64,000 bases of DNA from Lachnospiraceae bacterium MC2017 (GCA_000701625.1 JNJK01000005.1:124001-188000); one strand, 5' to 3'; counted from the first letter of the stretch, positions 52,061-61,950 are shown. The notes: generated from the letters alone by a model not told the origin. Numbers and translations: made by a program.

Positions 52061-54100
52061 TCAGACCTTAAAGAATCCCATCTGCCTATGCAGTTTCTCT
52101 GAGATTTCCTTCAGATTTTCCGCACCATCCTTAAGCTGTGCACTCTTCTTCTCTGTATCATCGATCATTGCGCTGAGTCCCATAGTACTGGACAACATGC
52201 TTTCCGTTCCACTCGCCTGAACATTTGTTACTCCCACCATTCTGCCTGAGATCTCATCTACCTCATTTGCATTTCCAAGCATCTTACCCAGCTGTTCACT
52301 GGTTGCCTTTACCTGCTCAACAGTATTACCATAGGAATCAACTATAGTCTCCAGTATCTCAACTCCGGCTCTAATGTCCTCTGCACTCTTTCTCGTAGCA
52401 GCTCCTGTTTTTTCCATGAGATCCGAAATATTACTGATAAGTTCTTCGATCATTCCGGCATTTTCATTACTTGTTTCCGCAAGTCCCTTGATCTCTTCTG
52501 CAACTACAGCAAAACCTCGACCCACTTCTCCTGCTCTGGCCGCCTCGATGGATGCATTTAGCGACAGCAGATTCGTCTGAGATGCGATATCTTTTATAAC
52601 AGACGTAATAGAAGAAATCTGCTCTGCAGAGTTTTCAACATTAGTCACATGAGACACCAGCTCATTAATGGATTCCTGCGCCACGTGCATGCTTTCAGTA
52701 ACCCTGTTCAGATTCACTGCCGTTTCTTCCGAATCACTATTCAAAGATTCCATGTGTATCTTTGCTTCATCGCTTGATGCTGATGATTCCTCTGCTATCT
52801 GAGACAAACTTCCCGAATCAATGGAAAGATTTTGAATCGCTTCATTTATACGCTGCATTTCGTCAGAAATCTCATCAAGAGACAGTTTCTCTGCTATAGT
52901 CGCATCGTTCAGTCCTCCTGCCATATCATCAAATGCTATTGCATGCTCCTGCAGATCATTTGATGTATTATCCACATCTGTAATGATGGATTTCATCTTT
53001 CCTATATATGCATGCAGGCTGTTATTAATATCTGTGATCTCATTATCCATTCCCTTATGACTGGGATCAAACTCAACTCGAAGGTTTCCGGTCGCCAGCT
53101 CATTGATGCCATCTGCCGCTTTCTTCAGACCTGCCATCATATGGTTCACGGTTACGGTAACGATCATGGTTATAATAACGAATATAGCTATTGCAGCGAT
53201 CACAAGCCATGTAAGCAGGCTCGCAAGAGTGGCATAAGCGTTCTTTCCACTCTCATAAATCATGAGATACCAATCCGTGCCTTCTACATTTTTAACTGTA
53301 GTTACATATCTCCCCTTCACTGTATTGATTTCTTTATTTGGAACATTCTTATCAAAGCCATCAAGAAGACCGATCAGAAATTCATCCTTAGTGTCATACC
53401 TTGTATTACCACAGTAATCAAGATCACTGGCAGCGATAACCATTCCACTCTTATCATCTATGAGTAAAAATGAAGAATCCAGTTTCTTACTCTCTTCTTC
53501 TACGGTATTACGGATATCATCAAAATGAAGATCAGATGCAGCAACACCAATAACATTTCCATCCTTGTCCTTTAAATTTTTTATACAGGTTACGGTATAG
53601 TCTGTATCAGTTTCAAAATATGAACATTTGTCAAACTGCGCCGTATCGCAGGTTAGACCAAAAGTCAGCCAGTCAGACCCTATAAACTCCGGCCACTCTT
53701 CTTTTCCGTCATGCGAAAGCGTCGTTCCTTTTTCATCATTATACGTTACATATACGCCTTCACTTCCGGTCATGATCGTCGCTGCCCATTCTTCCATATA
53801 GGCAGTATAGTTATTCTCGTCGCCCAAATAACCTGTCTCATACTGATTAGCTATAAGCTCAAGTGTCGATATACAGTAATTACTCCACACCTCGATTTTT
53901 CGGCTCACGCTTTCACAGCTGCTCATCATTCCCTTTTCAAGCTGTTTTGTATAACTCGTTTTTACTTTAGTAAATATTATAGCGAAGATCACAAAAACGA
54001 TGATCATGAGCAACGGAATTACATTAAGCAATATCTGTTTTGAAACACTTAAGTAGTTCTTACGTTTTTCTGATCTAATATTTCTTAAAAATTTACCCAT
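52061..54100 (-). CDS. Methyl-accepting chemotaxis protein (double-Cache type)
   Basis: A 679-residue chemoreceptor. Membrane segment 20-42, a large extracellular double-Cache sensor 45-285 (GYLGDENNYTAYMEEWAATI; GVAASDLHFDDIRNTVEEES; VKNVEGTDWYLMIYESG), membrane segment 293-318, HAMP 318-372 (GINELATGNLRVEFDPS), then a signalling domain 390-679 with [20 protein letters not shown] at the hairpin tip. There is no CheB/CheR pentapeptide. Double-Cache receptors usually bind amino acids or other small solutes directly. It is encoded alone; an imperfect inverted repeat upstream (54166-54192) might be an operator. Confidence 0.94.
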   Translation of the reverse strand: MGKFLRNIRSEKRKNYLSVSKQILLNVIPLLMIIVFVIFAIIFTKVKTSYTKQLEKGMMSSCESVSRKIEVWSNYCISTLELIANQYETGYLGDENNYTAYMEEWAATIMTGSEGVYVTYNDEKGTTLSHDGKEEWPEFIGSDWLTFGLTCDTAQFDKCSYFETDTDYTVTCIKNLKDKDGNVIGVAASDLHFDDIRNTVEEESKKLDSSFLLIDDKSGMVIAASDLDYCGNTRYDTKDEFLIGLLDGFDKNVPNKEINTVKGRYVTTVKNVEGTDWYLMIYESGKNAYATLASLLTWLVIAAIAIFVIITMIVTVTVNHMMAGLKKAADGINELATGNLRVEFDPSHKGMDNEITDINNSLHAYIGKMKSIITDVDNTSNDLQEHAIAFDDMAGGLNDATIAEKLSLDEISDEMQRINEAIQNLSIDSGSLSQIAEESSASSDEAKIHMESLNSDSEETAVNLNRVTESMHVAQESINELVSHVTNVENSAEQISSITSVIKDIASQTNLLSLNASIEAARAGEVGRGFAVVAEEIKGLAETSNENAGMIEELISNISDLMEKTGAATRKSAEDIRAGVEILETIVDSYGNTVEQVKATSEQLGKMLGNANEVDEISGRMVGVTNVQASGTESMLSSTMGLSAMIDDTEKKSAQLKDGAENLKEISEKLHRQMGFFKV

Positions 54101-54230
54101 ACTATCTTTTCCCCTTAGCCTGATCCAGAAAATCCGGTTTTTTAGACATTCTTATACTTCTATTTATCGGATAGTATGGGTTGTTATCTGATATTTTATT
54201 AATTACAAAATAAAGTACATAACGCCCTTT

Positions 54231-55136
54231 TTAAACTTCCTTGTATTTCAGCAATTCTTCTACGTATGCTTTACCATAGGTGGACATCGTACTGCCCTTT
54301 CTAACGATATATCCTATTGTAAGTGGATCTTCTTCCTTTAGTTTTATCGATCTAAATCCATCAAGTATCACATCTTCACCTGTTAACAGTCCCGTTCCTA
54401 TTGAATATCCATGGAGTTCTGCTATCAGTTCCATGGTAGTAGCACGGTCATCTGACTTGATCATTTTCTCAAAATCATAATCAGCCATCGCTTCTTCTGT
54501 GAGATAAAAATTACTATCATTACTCTGATCAAAAGACACACAGGGATAATCCGATAATTCCTCGATAGATATTTCATCTCTGCCTGCAAATTTATGATCC
54601 TTCCATACATAAGCGTATGTCTCTTTGACCATGAGTGGAGTAAATTCTAGTCCATATTCTTTTACAAGCTTCTTTAACAAGTCTTCATTGGAACTGGAAA
54701 ATGAGATGATACCGACCTCACTCTTCATACTTTTAACATCTTCCAGAATATCTTTTGTCTTTGTTTCATGGATAGAGAAGATGAATTTGTCCGGATAGTT
54801 CTTTTTTATTACCTCAGTAAACGCTCTTATTGGGAAATTATAGTGCTGGGTCGAAACCGAAAACCGTTCTTTGTCACTGTCCTTTGAAAGATATCTTTCT
54901 TCAAGGATCTCATACTGACCAACAACTTTTTGAGCATAAGTAATGAATTCCCTACCCTCATCCGTAATAGATATTCCCTTATTTGTCCTTTCAAATATAA
55001 GGATTCCAAGCTCTGTTTCCAATTCCTTTATACTGGCTGAAAGGGCCGGTTGAGAGATAAAAAGCTTTGTAGCAGCTTCTCTCATGGATGATGATGTTGA
55101 TACTTCAAGAACATATTTTAACTGTGAAACGTTCAT
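54231..55136 (-). CDS. LysR-family transcriptional regulator
   Basis: A 301-residue LysR regulator. The start is MNVSQLKYVLEVSTSSSMREAA behind AGGAAAAG; the longer ORF upstream has no ribosome site. The winged helix-turn-helix occupies 1-60 (KLFISQPALSASIKELETEL), followed by the linker helix and a substrate-binding effector domain at 90-301. Some LysR genes lie next to their targets, but no obvious metabolic target is adjacent here. The upstream gene is a coiled-coil protein separated by a terminator. The effector is unknown. Confidence 0.92.
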   Translation of the reverse strand: MNVSQLKYVLEVSTSSSMREAATKLFISQPALSASIKELETELGILIFERTNKGISITDEGREFITYAQKVVGQYEILEERYLSKDSDKERFSVSTQHYNFPIRAFTEVIKKNYPDKFIFSIHETKTKDILEDVKSMKSEVGIISFSSSNEDLLKKLVKEYGLEFTPLMVKETYAYVWKDHKFAGRDEISIEELSDYPCVSFDQSNDSNFYLTEEAMADYDFEKMIKSDDRATTMELIAELHGYSIGTGLLTGEDVILDGFRSIKLKEEDPLTIGYIVRKGSTMSTYGKAYVEELLKYKEV

Positions 55137-55276
55137 TTCTTTTCCTGCTTTCGATTTATTAAATGGCACGTAATTTTTACTTTTGACCCTGTCATTATAA
55201 AAATAAATGATACCAGCTACTATACTATCACTTCACACCATTAAAGTACACCACTTTCGTAGGAAATAAAAAGGAT

Positions 55277-55326
55277 AAAAAACGAGCACCTGACAGTTGA
55301 ACTACAATCGTTCATATCAGGTGCTC
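55277..55326 (-). terminator. Terminator of the coiled-coil/DUF6033-like operon
   Basis: GAGCACCTGA (complement 55317-55326) pairs with TCAGGTGCTC (55284-55293) around a loop that itself can pair (TGAAC/GTTCA), followed by GTTTTTTATCC on the minus strand. Confidence 0.85.
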
Positions 55327-55376
55327 CTCATATTGCTCTTTATATCCATTTTTCCTCTGTAATCGTGATCTTTATC

Positions 55377-56465
55377 CTATACCTGTATATCAAGTGCCAT
55401 TCCATCAGTTTCTGCGAGCGCCGGCATTGCTATTTCTACGCTCGATGTATAGGTAACTGACGGCATACTGAAAGTATTACCTCCTGACGAACTTCCGGAT
55501 ACAGAATTACCTTTTTCCATCTGATGTTTTATCATTCCCTTCAGATAATCCATATCAGCTTTAACTATAGCGCGGCTCTCCGCTGCCCTATGCTTCCGCT
55601 TCAGATCCTCCAGTTCCTCTTCACTCATATGCGGATCTATGATTTCCATATTCTCGAGCATTTCCATTTCTTCTTCGAGTTCTTTCAGTTCTTCCTCTCC
55701 AAAGTCGGATATTATCTTATTCAGCTTATCAAGCATCTTTTCCGAAACTTCAGAGCTTCGTTCTTCTGCCTCCTCTGTCGCTTCCTCCAGCATTTCCTGA
55801 CGCTCTTCAAAAATCTCATCCTCTTTCTTAGTTACTTTTTCTTCCTCGGCTGATACTAACGCACTTTGGATATCGTCAGATGCTTCTTCCATCTTATCCA
55901 TATTTTCATCTCGCTGCTGTGTATTTACCACCATCTCTTCCAGTTCCAGATGATGCTTTTTCTTCCGTGCGATCATTTCCATTCGTTTCGCATGCGTAAG
56001 CGCGAGCTGAAGTTCTTCCGGATCCCCGTCACCAGATGAAATCTGTCGTCTGACTTCTATCACCTTTCTTTTTGCAGCAAGTACCGCCTGCCCCGCACTC
56101 ACCGATGTCTTTGCTCTAAGTATCTTTGACGACACTTCTTTATAGCTGTACCTAACCGGCTTTTTTACTTTCTCTTCTTTCTTGCTTGTAGACGTAGACG
56201 ACAGATCCAGATATCCTTTCTCCTTGTCCTTTGAAACTCCTACAAATGTCTTTGGTCCTTCAGTTTTTTTCTTACTGAGATTTTTGATAAGCTTCCGCAT
56301 TTCCTCAGAGCGACTGGTATCTACTCCGGTCTTTTCTGTAGTCTTAACCGCATCTTTATCAGGCTTTTTCCCTAAAGACCTGCCGGCTAAACCTTTTGTA
56401 TTTCCACCAGGCTTTTTCAAAAACGAAGAAGAATACAGAGTTTGTTCATAAATCGAAATATCCAT
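55377..56465 (-). CDS. Coiled-coil protein of unknown function
   Basis: A 362-residue protein, not recognised. It starts MDISIYEQTLYSSSFLKK behind GGAGGGC. Residues 15-110 are Lys/Ser/Thr-rich and probably disordered. Residues 115-320 are strongly helical with Glu/Lys heptads (AKRMEMIARKKKHHLELEEM; LEEEMEMLENMEIIDPHMS). The C-terminus has a GSSSGGNTFSMPSV segment and ends EIAMPALAETDGMALDIQV. There is no signal peptide or membrane segment, so it is cytoplasmic. It starts 19 bases after the DUF6033-like stop and is probably its partner. Confidence 0.7.
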   Translation of the reverse strand: MDISIYEQTLYSSSFLKKPGGNTKGLAGRSLGKKPDKDAVKTTEKTGVDTSRSEEMRKLIKNLSKKKTEGPKTFVGVSKDKEKGYLDLSSTSTSKKEEKVKKPVRYSYKEVSSKILRAKTSVSAGQAVLAAKRKVIEVRRQISSGDGDPEELQLALTHAKRMEMIARKKKHHLELEEMVVNTQQRDENMDKMEEASDDIQSALVSAEEEKVTKKEDEIFEERQEMLEEATEEAEERSSEVSEKMLDKLNKIISDFGEEELKELEEEMEMLENMEIIDPHMSEEELEDLKRKHRAAESRAIVKADMDYLKGMIKHQMEKGNSVSGSSSGGNTFSMPSVTYTSSVEIAMPALAETDGMALDIQV

Positions 56466-56484
56466 ATCACGCCCTCCGTTTATC

Positions 56485-57276
56485 CTATCCTCTAAAGTCA
56501 AACTGTCTGCCTATCATACGCTCTTCGTTCGTAAGTACACGATCTGAAGCCATCGCATAGGAATACTTCTGAACTTTTGAAATAAGACTATCCAAAGTCC
56601 GGTCTTCCCGCGCCTTTTTCTCAGCAGCTTTCTTATCATGTATCTTCTTTTCTTTCTTCTCCGCCGCCTTTTTTTCGATGCGCTTTTTCTGCAGATCCTG
56701 AGACTTCTCTACTGTTGCAAAGAAACTCTCTTTACCATTTGAATCCACAGACATTCCAAAGTTCTTTACATTTGCACCGCTGCTGACCAGGCTGTTTTTT
56801 GCTTCGGAAAGTTTACTTTGTGACATGGCTATTATTCCTTCATACTTTTTTCTGAAGGATTCATCTGTTGCCATGCGTTCCAGCTTTTCTTCATCGATCA
56901 AAACAACCATTCTCTGCGAATTGCCATACGATGCGGCATTTTGCTGCACCTGAGACTTCATATCTTTGCTCACGGCAATAAAATCGAGATTATGGAATTT
57001 CGATTTCAGCTTGCTGTAGTATTCCTTTGCTTTGTCAGAAAGCTGAACATTTCCAATGGTATTTCCATATTCAGTTTGTCTCGGAACCAGGGAACTACTC
57101 GTATCGATAGGAGACCAACGCTGTACCTCAACTTCATCGGCCGTGGCCTCCTTTGCTAGATTATCATGATCCGCTTTCTGAGGTCGTTTATCCGAAACCT
57201 TATCAGACCTCTTATTCACGTTTTTCCATGATTCGTTCATCTGCATATATGCAGAAATGCCCATTAAACCTGACAT
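56485..57276 (-). CDS. DUF6033-like protein
   Basis: A 263-residue cytoplasmic protein, probably of the DUF6033 family found in Lachnospiraceae (name given from pattern memory). It starts MSGLMGISAYMQMNESWKN behind GGAGG. Visible parts: disordered N-terminus (1-80), a conserved alpha/beta core at 80-185 (YYSKLKSKFHNLDFIAVSKD; MVVLIDEEKLERMATDESF; KKYEGIIAMSQSKL), then a Lys/Glu-rich helical stretch (KKAAEKKEKKIHDKKAAEKK) and a helical end (RTLDSLISKVQKYSYAMASD). Function is unknown; it is co-transcribed with the coiled-coil gene. An 11-base inverted repeat spans its start and promoter. Confidence 0.65.
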   Translation of the reverse strand: MSGLMGISAYMQMNESWKNVNKRSDKVSDKRPQKADHDNLAKEATADEVEVQRWSPIDTSSSLVPRQTEYGNTIGNVQLSDKAKEYYSKLKSKFHNLDFIAVSKDMKSQVQQNAASYGNSQRMVVLIDEEKLERMATDESFRKKYEGIIAMSQSKLSEAKNSLVSSGANVKNFGMSVDSNGKESFFATVEKSQDLQKKRIEKKAAEKKEKKIHDKKAAEKKAREDRTLDSLISKVQKYSYAMASDRVLTNEERMIGRQFDFRG

Positions 57277-57370
57277 GACGTGCCACCTCCTTGTATTGTG
57301 AAACTGCCGAAGTCCATTTCAGCACACAAAAACACTTATGGTTTTCTTAATTATATATCGGCACGTCATG
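57274..57370 (-). promoter_or_regulatory. Inverted repeat spanning start codon and promoter
   Basis: CATGACGTGCC (57274-57284, covering the start codon and the bases before it) and GGCACGTCATG (57360-57370) are exact complements 75 bases apart. A TATAAT candidate -10 (complement 57350-57355) lies between them, so the outer arm would be upstream of transcription if that promoter is used. Confidence 0.5.
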
Positions 57371-57393
57371 CGATTTTCTGAAGAGATGATTTC

Positions 57394-58773
57394 TCATTTC
57401 ACTCCCACGCTAAACTTGTAACTCCTATTGAACTTTCCGGCATTAAAATCATTAACGACATCCCAGCCATTACACTGTCCGGAACAGATAAAGCTGTCGC
57501 ATCGAGACAAAAGATAAAGTGCATAGAAGTAATTGATCGTCGTATCCTCAACCATCATATCCAGTTTTTCAGGATCGATGGTCTCTTTTTCAAGTTCACT
57601 GATAATCTGTCCCTTCTTAAAATCAGAAACTCTGTGCCTCTCCTGTGATACAGCAACGATTTTCTTTCCAAACTCGGCTTTCATCTGACTCAAAATATCA
57701 TCATCTTCTGTGGCGAGGAAAATGCGATCATATCCGTCCTCATCGATCCATTGATGGATCGTTGGGAGCATCTGCGGCACAGTTGCCATTAATCGCTCCC
57801 CGGAAAGTCCGGATGAAATATAATCTGTACCACGGATCAGTACACCAAGGACCTTCCTGCCCTCAAAAATGGCCTCATAATATTCATCCATCTCTGCCCT
57901 AAATCCTGGTGCAAGAATCGAAACATCCGTTGACTGTTTGATCGTATAAACAAGTTTAGTCTTTATCAGTAATAGTTGATTTTCAATCATCAGTGTATTT
58001 TTTTCATTTGCATCATCAGCTTTAAGGTTCAGTGAAAAGTATTTTTGCATCATATTGACGCTAAACTTTCCAACCCTGTCCCCTGTCGTGATAAGTTTCA
58101 GACCAAAGTGACTGAATGCGATCTCAAATCTCATATGAAAAGCCAAAATCGCTCCGATACCACCGGCTGAATCGGTTTTCATTGTGACGTATTTGAGATC
58201 GGATAGTTTTTTACCATTCAGCATCCACTGTGGAAAGAATACGTTATGGAATGCATATGTGGAATTCAGGCGGTTAAAATTTCTATCCTCAAGACCAGTT
58301 CTGAATTGTTTTTGTACGTATAGTGTGGTCTCCTCTGAAAGGTCCGGCAGCCGGTCAACCACATGAAGACGATCATTATCAGAAATAAACCATAAAATCC
58401 TCGGATCATCAAACCAAACATTTAACCTGGTGAATGAAAGAATGACCCTTGTCAAAGCTACAGAATACTCATTCACTTCTTCGAATTCGGCAGCATCCAG
58501 TCCCTCAAAAAATCCCACATAAAGAGTTTCCTTATCCGTCTCATCGTAATCAGGATATTTTGCCATAAATGGTCCCTTCACATATTTGGGATACCTGTCG
58601 ATCGGCTCAATATCATCATTATTGTCCAGATATTTTATATCAAAACTCTCACCGCTCTCATTTTTTACATGATATCTTTTAGCCCCGCCTTTTAATGCTC
58701 TGTGAAAAATGTCGTGGTCTAAGATTAGTTCCTCGTATTGCTCACTCTTATCATAATCTGACAGTACAAACAT
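57394..58773 (-). CDS. Fucosyltransferase-like (NodZ/O-fucosyltransferase fold) protein
   Basis: A 459-residue protein. The C-terminal half looks like GT-B fucosyltransferases of the NodZ/FUT8/POFUT group: KVLGVLIRGTDYISSGLSGE (near 315, in place of the HxRxxD donor loop), GYDRIFLATEDDDILSQMK (near 352-370), and YALYLLSRCDSFICSGQCNG (near 425-445). The N-terminal half (1-170) is alpha/beta and specific to this group. There is no signal or membrane anchor, so it is a cytosolic glycosyltransferase. The start follows AAGGAGAG. The donor loop has Ile-Arg rather than His-x-Arg, so activity on GDP-fucose is not certain. It is transcribed away from the lipoprotein gene with no cluster of other glycan genes. 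Confidence 0.55.
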   Translation of the reverse strand: MFVLSDYDKSEQYEELILDHDIFHRALKGGAKRYHVKNESGESFDIKYLDNNDDIEPIDRYPKYVKGPFMAKYPDYDETDKETLYVGFFEGLDAAEFEEVNEYSVALTRVILSFTRLNVWFDDPRILWFISDNDRLHVVDRLPDLSEETTLYVQKQFRTGLEDRNFNRLNSTYAFHNVFFPQWMLNGKKLSDLKYVTMKTDSAGGIGAILAFHMRFEIAFSHFGLKLITTGDRVGKFSVNMMQKYFSLNLKADDANEKNTLMIENQLLLIKTKLVYTIKQSTDVSILAPGFRAEMDEYYEAIFEGRKVLGVLIRGTDYISSGLSGERLMATVPQMLPTIHQWIDEDGYDRIFLATEDDDILSQMKAEFGKKIVAVSQERHRVSDFKKGQIISELEKETIDPEKLDMMVEDTTINYFYALYLLSRCDSFICSGQCNGWDVVNDFNAGKFNRSYKFSVGVK

Positions 58774-58854
58774 TTACCTCTCTCCTTATCTAAAGCATAT
58801 TGATCACATTCTTCATGTATATCGGACATAATGCTTATGTACATTAATTATGCC

Positions 58855-60399
58855 TCAGCCTTCATCACGATATCTTCCATAGAGAAGCGTTACCCCATAT
58901 CTACTGTCCGGATTTTTTGAAAAGAGAATGTCCGCGTAACCCATGTAATCCTCATCACCACCATTGCTCTCATAGTAAGAAGGTCCTGTAAGGAGAATGT
59001 ATTCGTCATCCTCATAGTACTTAGTTTCTGTGATCCTTACCCAACCTTCCCCATCAGCCATCACCGGATAATAAAATCCATGTTCAATCTTTTCATATTC
59101 GTAGGCAGTAAAGTCTTCCTCGTCATAAAAGTCCTTAAACAGCTTTTCTGCATCCTCCAAAGGAACGGCTGTCTCATCATTTACCCTGACAGCCAGATCT
59201 TCATGAATATTTCCATTAAGCAGCAGGACACTATTCATGATCTGATGCCTGAGTGATGCCTTATCCATATTATCCATTTTTGAAAAAACAACGCCTCCGC
59301 TATTAAGGACTCTTCCAAAAGTCGCACAATCCGCCATCTCTGAAAGCGTCTCGGCATTAGAAAGAGTAACCGGCTTTGTTGTCAATAACTCGTCGACTTT
59401 TGAAGCATACTCATCCGAAGAATTATCAAAATCAGCTGATGCTTCAACTTTTGTTTTATCCGCTTCCTTAAGCTCTTTTGCATAGTTCTCGATATCAGGG
59501 ATCTGTAAGTCTTCGTAATTGTTATAAGTCTCGGTAAAGACATCAGGATAATCCTTGAATCTTAATTTTACGCTCTGGGATCCGATCGCGTAACTACCCA
59601 TGGCATAGTCCTCGAAGTAGATCACGATTCCGTCATAGTCCAATGCCCAGGCAAGGTTTTTGGCGTTTTCTGAAAGTCTTTCGGGGATTCCATCCTTAAG
59701 GTTTTGAAGATCACCTGGACAGCTCTCAAAATAATCTACCAGATCCTCATTCTGCTTCTGAAGCTCATCCGCGATTATATCAGGCATATCCTTCGTTTCT
59801 TTTACCACATCAGAAAAAGATATGGATTCTCCGGTTACCGGATCAAGATTACACCCCTTAAAACTTGCAACACCATGGACTCCCGCAAGGTATGTATACT
59901 CTAAAAGTGAAAAAGAAAACACTCTGCCATCAGATCGGATGGGCGTATAACCATGATCAAGCTCATATGGAAGAAACCATCCCGAAGCTATCATTTCTGC
60001 AATATCATCTTCACTACCTGTAAAGAAATCCAGTATTTCCTTTTTGTCATCCTCGGCAATCTCATCAAGCTTTGTCTGCAGCTTGGGAAACATCTCTTTT
60101 CCTTTGCTATCGAGCTCGATACTATACATATTACTCATTGCAAGTTCTTTCTCTCCGGTCACAAAGGAATACGGATGATTTTCATATGTATAACTTATAG
60201 GTGCATCAAGGTCTATATCTGATGCAGCTTCGGTGGCTTCGATACTTTCACTCTCATCAGCCGAAGTGTCGGTCTCAACTGTTTCCTCAACCGTTTCTAA
60301 ACCGGAATCATTATCTTCCATCTGCTCTTTCTGTATATTGCCACATCCGGTAAGTAAAGCCAGGATCATAAATGTAGTCATGAGTGCTGTTTTTTTCAT
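58855..60399 (-). CDS. Lipoprotein with DUF4163/DUF3298-like domain
   Basis: A 514-residue secreted lipoprotein. The start is MKKTALMTTFMILALLTGCGN behind AAGGAG; LTGC is the lipobox, cleaved before the cysteine. Residues 25-75 are an acidic linker (VEETVETDTSADESESIEA). Residues 80-300 match the DUF4163/DUF3298 pattern, with a Ser-rich strand, LEYTYLAGVHGVASFKGCNL and PVTGESISFSDVVKETKDM, seen in PdaC/RsiV-type extracellular domains. The C-terminal 200 residues are unassigned. Related domains bind lysozyme or peptidoglycan in other proteins; here the role is unknown. Confidence 0.75.
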   Translation of the reverse strand: MKKTALMTTFMILALLTGCGNIQKEQMEDNDSGLETVEETVETDTSADESESIEATEAASDIDLDAPISYTYENHPYSFVTGEKELAMSNMYSIELDSKGKEMFPKLQTKLDEIAEDDKKEILDFFTGSEDDIAEMIASGWFLPYELDHGYTPIRSDGRVFSFSLLEYTYLAGVHGVASFKGCNLDPVTGESISFSDVVKETKDMPDIIADELQKQNEDLVDYFESCPGDLQNLKDGIPERLSENAKNLAWALDYDGIVIYFEDYAMGSYAIGSQSVKLRFKDYPDVFTETYNNYEDLQIPDIENYAKELKEADKTKVEASADFDNSSDEYASKVDELLTTKPVTLSNAETLSEMADCATFGRVLNSGGVVFSKMDNMDKASLRHQIMNSVLLLNGNIHEDLAVRVNDETAVPLEDAEKLFKDFYDEEDFTAYEYEKIEHGFYYPVMADGEGWVRITETKYYEDDEYILLTGPSYYESNGGDEDYMGYADILFSKNPDSRYGVTLLYGRYRDEG

Positions 60400-60530
60400 A
60401 ATGCTCCTTATTTCTCGTCCAAAATCCAATGGCTATTCAGCGTTCTTGATTAAAAAAGCCTTTCGCTATACGAAAGATTAATTTATCTCACTCATTTTAG
60501 TACGTCAGCGCGTGACTGCACGTATTTGCA

Positions 60531-60547
60531 CACTTTCATGTAAAGTG
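60531..60547. promoter_or_regulatory. Inverted repeat upstream of MATE gene
   Basis: CACTTT-5-AAAGTG lies in the divergent region between the lipoprotein and MATE genes, just before a TATTAT (60554-60559). It may be an operator for a drug- or stress-responsive regulator. Confidence 0.35.
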
Positions 60548-60585
60548 CTAGTGTATTATCGCTAAATCTCAAAGGCGGTAATCAT

Positions 60586-61950
60586 ATGACAAAAATTAGT
60601 ACACCTATGGATATGGCCCACGGGCCTCTCATGAAAAATATCTTTATATTCTGCATCCCATTAATGTTTTCATACCTGCTGCAGATCGCATTTAATGCGG
60701 CAGACACAATCGTTGTGGGAAAGTTTTCAGGGCAACAGGCACTAGCCGCAGTCGGAGCCACCGGTTCCATTGTGAGCCTCCTTGTTGCCCTCTTTAATGG
60801 TCTTTCTGTTGGCGCAAATATCCTTATTGCCATGCAGATAGGTAAAAAAGAGCACAAACAAATTTCAGATTCCGTTCATACCGCCTATTTTATGGCAATA
60901 GCAGGTGGACTCCTCTTGAGTATCGTCGGTTTCTTTTGTTCAGCGCCTGTTCTTAAACTCATGAACACACCGCCTGACATAATCGCTCTCAGCACTCTTT
61001 ACATGCGTATCTACTTTATAGGAAGCATACCACTCCTGATATATGACTTTGGTTCCTCTATCCTGCGTGCACGTGGCGATACGGCTGGTCCTACCGTGAT
61101 ACTTGTGATATCCGGTGTCCTAAATGTAATCCTGAATCTAGTATTTGTTATTGGTTTCAATATGAGCGTCGCAGGAGTTGCAACGGCAACCGTTATATCC
61201 GAGGTTCTTTCCGCAGTCCTGATCACTCTGAGCCTTATGCGGCAGACTGACAGCACCAGGCTCTACCTAAATAAGATCAAACCTGTTCCTGAATTTTTCA
61301 GTTCTATCCTTCAGATCGGTGTTCCCGCAGGGCTTCAGGGTATGATGTGGTGCATTTCAAACGTAGTGATCCAGTCATCCATAAACAGCTTTGGCTCTAT
61401 TGCTGTTGCAGGTAACAGTGCTACACAGAATATAGAAAATTTTGTTTATATCGGTATGCAGGCTTTTTCACAGGGATGCACCACTTTTACCTCCCAATGC
61501 CGTGGTGCAAGAGAATGGACCCGTATAAAAAAGATCATGTACATCTTTTGTATCTTAAATGTAGTAGTGTCCTTCATTGTAGGCGGAGCATCCTGGCTCT
61601 TTGGTCCGAAGCTCTTGTCGCTGTACACAAATGATGCTGACGTCATCATCTCCGGCATGCTCCGCATGTGGTTTGTAGTCTTTTGGCTATGGATAAACGC
61701 GCTCCTTGATATACCGGCCTCTTCTCTCCGTGGAATGGGCTTCAGCACCACGCCTGTCGTTGCTATGCTACTCGGAATAGTAGGCGTCCGACTTTTCTAC
61801 ATAGGCACCATCTGGCAAAGTTTCAAAACCCTCGAAAACCTGTACCTTATCTTCCCTGTTTCATGGGGAATAACGACCATTGCCATGTTTTTCTTATGGC
61901 ATATATGCTATCGCAAGGCGCACTATTTGCACAGCAGTGAGGCCTACTGA
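60586..61950 (+). CDS. MATE-family efflux transporter
   Basis: A 454-residue integral membrane protein with twelve hydrophobic segments, the MATE size. It starts MTKISTPMDMAHGPLMKNIFIFCIPLM after AAAGGCGG. Repeated MATE motifs are visible: AADTIVVGKFSGQQALAAVGAT and GLSVGANILIAMQIGKKEH in the first half, VAGNSATQNIENFVYIGMQAFSQG and TTFTSQCRGAREW in the second. It exports cationic compounds, using Na+ or H+. It belongs to the Firmicutes NorM/DinF-like branch. No regulator is adjacent; an inverted repeat precedes it. Confidence 0.93.
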   Translation: MTKISTPMDMAHGPLMKNIFIFCIPLMFSYLLQIAFNAADTIVVGKFSGQQALAAVGATGSIVSLLVALFNGLSVGANILIAMQIGKKEHKQISDSVHTAYFMAIAGGLLLSIVGFFCSAPVLKLMNTPPDIIALSTLYMRIYFIGSIPLLIYDFGSSILRARGDTAGPTVILVISGVLNVILNLVFVIGFNMSVAGVATATVISEVLSAVLITLSLMRQTDSTRLYLNKIKPVPEFFSSILQIGVPAGLQGMMWCISNVVIQSSINSFGSIAVAGNSATQNIENFVYIGMQAFSQGCTTFTSQCRGAREWTRIKKIMYIFCILNVVVSFIVGGASWLFGPKLLSLYTNDADVIISGMLRMWFVVFWLWINALLDIPASSLRGMGFSTTPVVAMLLGIVGVRLFYIGTIWQSFKTLENLYLIFPVSWGITTIAMFFLWHICYRKAHYLHSSEAY

